Origin: Mactra quadrangularis
Lineage: Eukaryota > Mollusca > Bivalvia > Venerida > Mactridae
Assembly (NCBI GenBank): GCA_025267735.1
Contig: CM046301.1
Coordinates: forward strand, 68,467,872-68,531,871
DNA length: 64,000 nucleotides
Reading direction: 5' to 3'
Shown: piece by piece, positions 45,784 through 55,500 of the stretch
Position numbering within the stretch: the first letter of the stretch is position 1
Layout of the letters: each line of letters begins with the position of its first letter
Notes under the pieces: model-generated
What the model was told of the DNA's origin: nothing
The model's database searches: none
What the model saw: only the letters and a program-made list of their open reading frames with translations
Translations under genes and position numbers: made by a program

Positions 45784-46187
45784 GGGTTTCGATGAATCAA
45801 GATATTCGGTTATTACAGTTAACTCAAGATGAACGTATAGTTTTAAATGTAGATGGACAGAAATTCTAAACGCCAAGAGTCACCATGTCGAGGGAGCCTA
45901 AATTATCTAAATTAGTAGGTCCAAATGGGATGAAACCTGAGCATGGTCAGTATTTTATCGACAGGGACCCGGCGCATTTTAGGTTTGTACATGTATTAAA
46001 TTACTTGTGCTCTGGCATGTGTGATTTGAGAACTTTGCCCAGGGATGTGAGGTATTTGTACGAGTTATACTATGAAGCTCAATTTTACGGATTACCAACC
46101 CTTATGGGTGCTATAATTGACAAAATTGAACAAAATAGAGTGGTAGGTTCTGGTCTTAAGCCATTTACAGCATATTGGGATGGTTAA
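45757..46187 (+). pseudogene. BTB/T1 (KCTD-type) domain frame with an internal stop
   Basis: Reads QLTQDERIVLNVDGQKF, stop TAA (45867-45869), then TPRVTMSREPKLSKLVGPNG, YFIDRDPAHFRFVHVLNYL, and LYELYYEAQFYGLPTLMGAI. This is the tetramerisation-type BTB fold of KCTD proteins and Kv channels (V-x-LNV-G/D-G-x-x-F, T-x-R-x-T, Y-F-I-D-R-D, F-R-x-x-L-N-x-L). No potassium-channel pore follows. Intronless and directly after gypsy B. It may be a host gene piece captured by the element or a neighbouring retrogene. Confidence 0.82.
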
Positions 46188-47140
46188 TAAATAAAAATGA
46201 GCGTATGATCTACCTCTTCTGTAATATGTTTTTCATGTTGGCCATTTTCCATACCATCTTTTTTATGTTTGACGGTATGTATAGTTTATTCTGTAAAGCA
46301 AGCATATATAGCCTATCAACATATTCTTCTTTGTTAATGCTTAGCCTATATTATTTTTTCTTAAATCAAGTGGATATGCGGTGTAAATCTGTTAGGGGTA
46401 TACTTGAGGCTATGTTGGATTTTCGCTATGTTTTAAATAATTTTTTGCGACACGTACATTTCTATAAACATGTTTGTAATCTGTTTAAAGTGTATTGACA
46501 CTATTATTGATCTTTTTGTTCTTAATTGTTATTCTAGAATGTTATTATTGTCTGCACGAGTGTAATGTTTTATATTATCACAGTTATTTCATTATTTAGA
46601 GTGATAAACTTGGAATATACCCAAACCAACAGTTCGCTAATATGTATATGTCTTATCAGTGCTGTGTTTGTTTTTGTATAGGTATATAATTATAATTTAT
46701 ACTTTAAACCAGTTCTAGTTAAATTTATCATTTTGCTTAAGATAAAACGTCTGATGGTGTTACTTCGATTAAAAAGAGACACTATATATACATTGATTGA
46801 GCACTGGTGCTGATGTCAGTATAGAGAGTGTTATTATTACTTTTTTGGAATTTGTTGGTTAATATGTGTTAAAAAACGAAAAAAACAACGTTTGCATGTG
46901 GTAATTTCTTTATCGAATAAATTGAAGTTAGAATGCAATAATATTAATATTTACAATCTAATTTTGCATTTTTCGTTCCTGGGCTACATGTTCAAGATAT
47001 CATTTGATATTCACTACAGGTTGGAATCCTGCCTTTATAAATATTTGCTGATTTATTTGTTTGCTTACATGTATGGCATGATCATTTATCCGTTTTGGGG
47101 ACCAAAACTTAAGTGGATGTAACAAACCATGATCTTATTA
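46188..47140. other. AT-rich stretch before the right inverted arm
   Basis: An open frame of 107 codons at 46175-46498 is hydrophobic and rich in Phe, Leu and Tyr, as AT-rich DNA tends to give; no motif recognised. No LTR seen. Confidence 0.45.
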
Positions 47141-47144
47141 TCAT

Positions 47145-47560
47145 ATACCTTATTTACAGGATGGTGTACAAATAATCATGCCTACTTCTTGTATCATTTA
47201 TAAATAAATATAAAAAAAAATTTGTTACACCACCCACTTTCGTTAGCAGGGTATTATTTTTGCTGTTGCTTTGAGCATTTTAGTTGGCGTATTTAGGTAT
47301 GACGTTAGTTGTTAACATTGTATATAAGTTGTTTATCTTGTAAATTGTAATTACCGAGCACAAGCCCACCAAGAATATCGTTTTTCGTCTGTCAACACTG
47401 TTCCTATGTGACAAGAGTTGCGGTTCGTGAACATGTCAATTTGATTCCTTTGTTCTAGATTATATAAAAGGTGCCCTCTGTTGAATATATATTTTTAGAA
47501 TACAAACAAAACATTCGTACGATTTAAGGTTAAAACCCACCTAAGAATAACCGCCATAAT
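47145..47560 (+). repeat. Right inverted arm (paired with 37940-38572)
   Basis: Reads ACCTTATTTACAGGATGGTG at its low end through AGCACAAGCCCACCAAGAAT to TTAAGGTTAAAACCCACC at its high end; the reverse matches the left arm. Uninterrupted, so it shows the site before the SINE inserted in the left arm. Confidence 0.92.
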
Positions 47561-47798
47561 AGTATTACCTCCTTTGCATTGAAGAAACATTTTCTTAGTC
47601 ACACATTTGGCCGCAGTTTAAACTCATCCCATGACGAGATCAAAATTGAAGACTTTAGATGAAGTTAGAAAATACTTGGTATACTTTTTCTGGATTTTAA
47701 TCAACAATTTCAGCATGCACTCACAGACTTAGGAATGTTAAGGCAAGGGTAAGAAAAGTAAAAATAGGGTATATTTAAAATTTCAAAATTCTATTCAA

Positions 47799-49006
47799 TA
47801 GGGATGGGTATCGCCGGAAATTTCGTATTGCGATATATTGCGATACCAAACGGCGTATTGCAATACGTATTGCGATATTTTGGGAGTTTAGAACATAAGT
47901 TTTTCCAGCACCCATGCTTGTATTTTACTGACAATATGAAGATTCAACACAATTATACATTGTGGAAGCTTTATTTAAGCTATTGCAAACATTTAAGACT
48001 CAACTTTTGTCCAGTAAAATAAGTATTATTACAAATCTTACTTTAAATCGAATGTTCCTTTGCGACACTATGCTGGTAGACTGATAGTGTCAGCATGCCA
48101 ATTGTGAATTACATATTAAGCATTAAATCATTGCCGCATAGAGCTTCCTCTGATTTACCAAATAATAGGTAAAGCATCCACTGTAGTATACTGTATGCAT
48201 GGAGGTGTACTGGGAAGTGTGCACGTTTTGCTTAGTACTTAGTTTTATAGGGGTTAAGAATGATTTGTAGCTATTTATTTATAAAACAATAAGGACAAAA
48301 GATGTAGGAAACAAACTTTCCTGTTCAGTGATATATTTCTTATACAACTTATTGAAACAATTTAAACATTTCAAAGGGTGTGTTAAACACATTGCAGAAG
48401 AATTTCTTAGAATCTAATAACTGGCACTAGTTTAAGAGACTATAAGTGCCACTATTTTCATTCATTGTCATATTATAAAGTAAAGCTCTAATACATGTGT
48501 ATATAGATGGACATCACTGATAAGTCTTAAAGGTTGAGGCCTTAAGCAGACGAAATAGATATAGAGGGAAAAGGCGGTCAACAAAGGATAAGAGCAAAAA
48601 TGCGCACGCGTACAAAAAAAAAGAAAAAGTTAAGATTGAAATAAAATATTAATGATGCCAACTAAATTTTACGAAAACATATTTTTTCGTATATAACTCA
48701 ATGCCAATTCATAAAAAATATTCATTTGTTCCATCCCGCCCCTACTTAATGTTAAAGTCGTCACAGGTAGATATGTCAATACTTTATACTAGACCTTTAT
48801 GCTAAAATAGATTTAAAGGAAAACCAAGATTGAAATAGATTTCAATCAAATGCATCCACAAATAATGCAAAACAGGTTCGAGTATGCACTATTAGTCTAT
48901 TGGTTAAGATAAAAAATATCGCGATATATTGCGGGACCGTGCCGGTACGTATTGTGTTTGAACGTATTGCAATATACCGGTATACCGGTATTATCGCGCA
49001 TCCCTA
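47799..49006. mobile_element. hAT-like element with 8-bp TSD
   Basis: Ends TAGGGATGGGTATCGCCGG and, inverted, TAGGGATGCGCGATAATACC. Subterminal ATTGCGATATATTGCGATA-rich blocks near both ends. Exact flanks CTATTCAA at 47791-47798 and 49007-49014. No transposase frame seen in 1208 bp. Confidence 0.95.
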
Positions 49007-49467
49007 CTATTCAACAATATTATGTTAAACAACAAAAATGTAACAGAATTATTGTAGAACTACAGATAATCAATTCTTGCTATTTGTCCGTGTTGTCACT
49101 AGGGCAATTGTATATCTCTTCATCTCATGAAACATATTCACATCTTACTTCGTTAGTTAAGACAGGAATACTTTCACGACAACCGAAAGCATGATAAACA
49201 GCCTTCACACTCTTTGTGGTTTCCTGCTTACTGAGATTTGTTTATCTTGGTACACGTAACATGTCAAGTATTCTATCTTATACCTATCAGAGCGGCTGTT
49301 TGGTATACATGAATTATGTACGTAAAAAGGAAACAGTTCTAAGCAAGCTGTAAGCCTAATCTATTGGCCCAAACCTATTGCATCAAAATTTCCTTACATT
49401 TGCACAAGTAAACTGTACACTAATTGATTGAATTAAATCTTCCATCAATTTTTTATCCCAATGTTTG

Positions 49468-49580
49468 TCAAATAATACCAGTCTTTAATATCTGCAATCC
49501 AACATTAGACTTGTGTGCTAAGGTATGTCCACATACAACACAAATCACTATTACAATAGTATTCCAACGAGGGAGTAAAA
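49468..49580 (-). CDS. ARV1: ARV1 exon 6 (C-terminal membrane segment, stop)
   Basis: Acceptor attttcag, enters phase 1. Reads LLPRWNTIVIVICVVCGHTL and ends LKTGII then TGA (49468-49470). Assigned by phase, strong acceptor, hydrophobicity and its paired copy at 33936-34048. Confidence 0.82.
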
Positions 49581-52500
49581 CTGAAAATATAAAACAAGGG
49601 CTATTGTAGCAAATATTTTTAAACCAGAGTACAGCCCCAATCTTCGCCTTTGATTTTCCTGACCACTGGCCTTATTCATTATCCTAAATAATATAGAGCA
49701 CTTATCAACAAGTTTAACTATAGTATATGTATGTACCTATTAAGTAATTTTCAATAGCTTGAACCAATTTTTACTAGTCCCTGGCTTCCAACTAGTGGGT
49801 TAATAAGGAGATAATAGCAGCTTGCATTAAACATATGAAATATCAAACAATATTGTTGGCACATGTACTTAAAAACAGGGAATCCAATAGTGACTTAGCT
49901 TATCATGTCAGAACAACGTCCATCATTTTATTCAACGGGGCAATTTTTCGGAGATGGAGTGTGAAAGACAAAAGACATGGTCAGGGTGCAGTACCTTCTC
50001 ACTCTGTGTTAGATTGTTTAATAAATCTTGTAAATAAATCTTATTATTTTCAATAAGCGAACATAGCACTGTCTCAATTCTTATGAATTCTTCCTTTATC
50101 ATATAACAAAAGTAGACAAAGGTTTTAAAATACTGTCTTCGTCTTAAGACAACTTTTTGTAATCAACATGGATCAAAAGATTAAAACAAGCAACTGTCAA
50201 GGTAGGTTTTACAACTGAAATTTACTATTTTGTTTTACATTTTGTTGAGCACAAGCCCTTAGCCTATTTATTAGATTATATAGTAAAGAGATAGTCCAAC
50301 TGTATGTAATTAGTAAATTTCACAAGCCCAATCAATTTTCACTTGTTCTGGGCATCAGATAATGGATTTAAGAAAAGACTGATATTTTATCTTACCTCTC
50401 AGAGCTTGTACATTGGCTGCTACAGTAAACAATACACATAGTTGTACATATAGAGTACTGTTCTTTAATCCCCATAATATAGCTGGTAATATCAATATCT
50501 TTCCCAAACAACTTAAAACTAAACCGTGTGTAAGACTTCTTAAACTGAAATAAGACAACAGGACATCAACAAAAATAATGAACAAAAACTATGTATAAGT
50601 ATGTCAAATTATACAGAAACAAGTAAATCTGTGAGCTAATGCTCACTAGTGATACCCCCGCAAAAATCTAAAAATATGCGACAAACAGGAAGTAGATGAG
50701 CAAGGAGCATGAAATCGCTTTACACCACATGGGACTATGGGATGAAGCAATATGCAAAGTATTAGGCAGCTGCATGATATAGTTGCTGAGAAAACTGCGA
50801 CGGAAATTTTGTAACGGACGGACGGACGGACGGACGCACACACGCACGCACACACGCACGCACGGACAAGGGTAAAACAGTATACCCCCCTCTTCTTCGA
50901 AGCGGGGGTATAAAAATATTCTTTGTCTTTGAAAAGTGTACACTAAAGTGTAGGTATCATTGAAATCTGACTAGAATCGAGAATTACAGATCTTTAAAAC
51001 TGATGCTTATTTTTCACTCTTCTTCTTCAAACACCATCACTATTGTGATGTCATAGTCACGTGGTATTGCCACCATGTACTTGGCATCCATAAACATTTT
51101 AGTGATTTTAGTTTTTCAGTTTTCCCTTTCAAAATAAAAAATTGGGTGGAGCAAATTTGCCAGATGGGCGAGGATGATAGTTTTGAATTTATTTGCCATT
51201 GCTTTATGTGAATCTGTTACAAGATACAAAATAAGGCTTTTGTACCAATTAACTCTGATATTTGGAAGGACAAAGTTTCTCGGCAAATTATAGTTTTTAT
51301 AACATTAAGCAGGCCTCCTAGCAGGCCAAAACAAAAATAAAGGTTTTTATAAACGCTCCAATGTATGAAAATAAAGGCCTTTTAGTGTAAAATATGAAAA
51401 AATAAAGAGTAAATAAAGGCTATTTTTGTCGAAGCTCTCATTTCTTTAATAAACTCACAGTCACACCAAAGTCATTTTTTGATGTTATATACTGTTTGAA
51501 TTATGCAATATAATATATACCTTATTTAATGTGTATACCTATTTTCTCTGCATATTTATATCATACATAGCTCCTGTTTTACAGTGTAGGGAAAATGCAG
51601 AACAAAATCCATTACTTGCTTTAAGCTAGCACGGCAACCAGTCAGAGCAAATATAAAGGTTTTGAGTGAGAATTACAGGCTATTTTGGCGTTTTAAAGGT
51701 TTTCTGGGGAAATGTAAAGGTTTTAAAGGTTTGCTCTGAAATTAAAGGTTTTTAAAGGTTTTAAAGGTTTCACTAGGAGGCCTGCATTAAGATGAAAAGA
51801 TGGACAGAGCAAGTCTAACTTTAAATCCTTACCTTGGAAAATCAGTCTGAGGTAAAAACAATCTAAAAAAAAAAATACACAACAACACACCAGACATCAA
51901 ACTAAACATTTCTGAAATAAAAGAAAGTAATGATAAAAAAGCAAAGCTTTCTTAACCAATCTGCTGTAATTGAGTGTTATATATGTCAATAAGTTGACAT
52001 ACATTTAATAGTCTGAAATGTGTACACAAAGTTTGTTTGTAGTAACTGGTTTTACTTCAAGTTCAGGCTTCTTTCTGATCCAAGATGGTATCAAGATAGT
52101 TTTGATGAGGGCTGCCATGGTTCCCCCATATGTGCTACAGTTTGTTGTGTTGCACAGTACATTAAATTCATATGCAAGTCACTAGATATCACATTCTAAG
52201 GAATTTTTCGTTGTACGTTTTCCTTCACTTATTCAGCATCAGGTCATTTAGATTGACATAGGTCTATATAGAAATGAAAAGACATATATCAAAAGGTTTT
52301 TATAACTACATGTACTTTCTTTTTTTAATTTTTTTGTTGGGTTAACGCTGTAGCAACACATTGTACAGGTCATATAACGGCCGTCAGTCAACCAACTCAC
52401 TCCTCCTGGAAAGGCTAAATCTCTGGATTTAGCTGTTAACCAACTACTTAGTGCATACTTTTGTCAGTGACTGACAACTTCCCTCCATAATTAAAAATCA

Positions 52501-55500
52501 TAGGTAGGAGGGAGAATGGCCATAGAAATAATTTCATGACCAAGCTCCACAAAAGTATGCCCCGCCCAGGAATCAAACCTATGACTCCTCAATCAGTAGA
52601 CTTGCGTGCTACCAACTGAGCTAGCTGGACGGCTCCATGTCATCTGATCTACATGTATTAACAACTGATTGATACAGTGATTATATCCAGGCGTAACTGG
52701 AATATCACATAAGAAACCAAACCATGAACTGATCCTTGAGTTTTAAACTGCAACAAATTGTCACACAGGTTACCATGGTAGCCCTAGTTTGAAGTTTAGC
52801 CAATAGCTTGGATTTCAACCTAACTCTAAATGGAATATTGAATGATTTCTTTCCATCATTAGTAATGCTGCTCCTACAAAGAAATCAAAAGAAAGGTATG
52901 ACATCCAGCAGATACATGTTCTAAAATAATTAGTAACCATTACCTAATGTGGCAGAAATAAAGTTCCAGTATAGATCTATTTCTAGAGCAGAATAAATCA
53001 CATCCCCAGATTGCCATAGTTTGTTGTCTGTTGTGTCTGAATCACCCAACATTTTTGTAATAGCTTCACAGATAAGTAAAACTAACATAAACTTCCAATG
53101 GGACTGTAAAAACAAAGAAAGAAATAATAAATATTCAGAAAAATAATCATGATGCTTAATGCTGGTTTCTACAATTTTTCAAGCATATTGCAGCATAGGA
53201 GCAATTCGCATCCAAAAGGCAAAATTCAGTTTTTCAAGCAAAATTTCAATAATGTCAGTGGGGGTGTCAAGTGTGATGTCAATGTCAGTGGTGGTGTCAA
53301 GAGTGATATCAATGTCAGGGGCGGTGTTAAATGTGATGTCAATGACAGTGGTGGTGTTAAATGTGATGTCAATGTCAGTGGTGGTGTTAATAGTGATGTC
53401 AATGTCAGTGATGGAGTCAAGTGTGATGTTAATGTCAGTGATGGTGTCATTGTCAGCGGTGATGTCAATGTTGGTGGTGATGTCAATTTCAAGTGGTGGT
53501 GTCAATGTCAGTGGTGGTGTCCAGTGTGATGTTAATGTCAGTGATGGTGTCATTGTCAGTGGTTATGTCAATGTCAGTGGTGGTGTCAAGTGTGATGTTA
53601 ATGTCAGTGGTGATGTCAATGTTGGTGGTGATGTCAATGTCAAGTGGAGATGACAATGTCAGTGGTGATGTTAAGTGTGATGTTAATGTCAGTGGTGATG
53701 TCAATGTCAAGTGGTGATGTCAAAGTCAGTGATGGTGTTAAGTGTGATGTCAATGTCAGTTGCAGTGTCAAGTGTGACGTCAATGACAGTGGTGGTGTCA
53801 AGTGTGATGTCAATGTCAGTGGTGGTGTTAATTGTGATGTCATGTCAGTGGCGATGTCAAATGTGATGTCAATGTCAGTGGTGGTGTCCAGTGTGATGTC
53901 AATGTCAGTGGTGATGTTAATTCTGGTGTCAATATCAGAATTGATGCCAATTGCAATTTCAATGTCAGAGGTGATGTCAATAACAGAATAGGCACCAATC
54001 GATATGTCAATGTCAGTTATGATGCCATTTATTGAGATGTCAGTGTCAAATTTGATGTAAATTGGGATTTCGATGTCAGTAGTGATGTCAATTGTGATGT
54101 CTATTTCAATGGTGATGTCAATTGCAATGTTCATGCCGGTAGTGAATATCAGTGGTGAGGTCAATGTCAGTGTTAATGTCAATAAAAAATGCTTATGTCA
54201 TTTTCATTTATTATACAAGTGGCATTTACAGATGAAATAAAAGCATTAACTCTTTTTTGACTGATTAACTGGTTTTTGTTTTTTAAATATAAGAATAATG
54301 TGTACTATACCTTTAAACCACTGTTTATGAGAATATGTCTAAAAGCTTGTCGTTTTAATAATAATGCATCTAGACTTACAATGACCAGATCATATTCCAC
54401 ATATTTGTCAACATTTTTTCCACAATTATCCTGGAAATAAAAATTTAGCTCTTATGCATCAAACATAAGTAACCTACTACCAGCACTGAGAAATACAGGG
54501 AATTTCACTTTGAGTCCAACAAACCTCTTGAGATGATAAGCTGGAAATTCCCATATTCTCAGAGTCTGTTCTGAGAGAAGTCTAGGCCAATGCTTACTTC
54601 AAAGACAGGGACATCAACATTTACATTAAGTTTCATGTAAAGTCTTTGTTTGCATTAAAAAAAGTAAAATGAAAAATGCTCTAACTCTTTTATACTTCCA
54701 TCAAGAGCGGTGTTTTATACATCAAAATGTTCCTTATGAAACAAACAGTGTGATGCTAACCAAAAGATGCATTTGCAAAATTGATGCTGTAAAACTGAAA
54801 ATACTAAAAGACATTAAGATTTTTTTACAAACTTATTTAACATTAAATCATTTATAGAACATTATAGTTCATATTCCAATAAAGGTACTCCAATATTTAT
54901 AACCTAAACAAATGTTACAACAAAACTAAGGTAAATGAAAAACATTTTGACAGATACAAGTGTAATGGGTTTTCACGACCCTGTTTCTACTTTCACTTTA
55001 GTTTTTCAATTGCCTTAGTTTTGTTTTAATATTTATTGAGGTTATAAATATTGCAGTACCTTCATTGGAATGTGTACTATAAGGTTCTGTAAAGGAATTA
55101 ATGTTAGATTTTGTTGTAAGAAAATTTTAATGTTATTTAGTATTTTTATTTATGCAGCATCAATTTTGCAAATACAGTAAAACCCCTCTAAACTGGAATT
55201 GCTTCGGACCATGAAAAAATTCCGGTTTGGAGAGGTTTCCGGAATAGAGTGGTTTTCCTTCTGACTATAAATTTAACATATTCATTTGATGGTACACCTA
55301 CAATGATCTTGTATTAAGTGTGTGTGATCTTTTACAAGTAGTACAAGTACCATGTACATGTATTTTAAAATGTAGTTTTGTGTTGTGAATATATTTGTCC
55401 TGTTTCTATATAATATCTGTCATGCATCCTGATATTTCATGGTGGAAATCTTTCAGGGCATTGCCAAATCATTTGACTATTTATCATTGAAATGCCGCTT

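Noticed and set aside
45757..46187. A working KCTD or Kv channel gene
   Set aside because: A stop follows the first BTB strand, a frameshift separates the leader, and no pore or other exon follows.
37940..47560. The two arms as LTRs of gypsy B
   Set aside because: They are inverted relative to each other; LTRs must be direct repeats. The direct partial copy at 42026 is too short to be a 5' LTR.
35488..50056. Paired open frames 35488-35691 and 49835-50056 with the same end (SHSVLDCLINLVNKSYYFQ)
   Set aside because: They are similar only because the DNA is duplicated, and most differences change residues. They lie antisense in the ARV1 intron between exons 5 and 6.
53149..54182. Long open frames on both strands (for example 164 and 180 codons)
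   Set aside because: All are readings of the minisatellite whose period is a multiple of three; none has domain content or splice support, and the region is an ARV1 intron.
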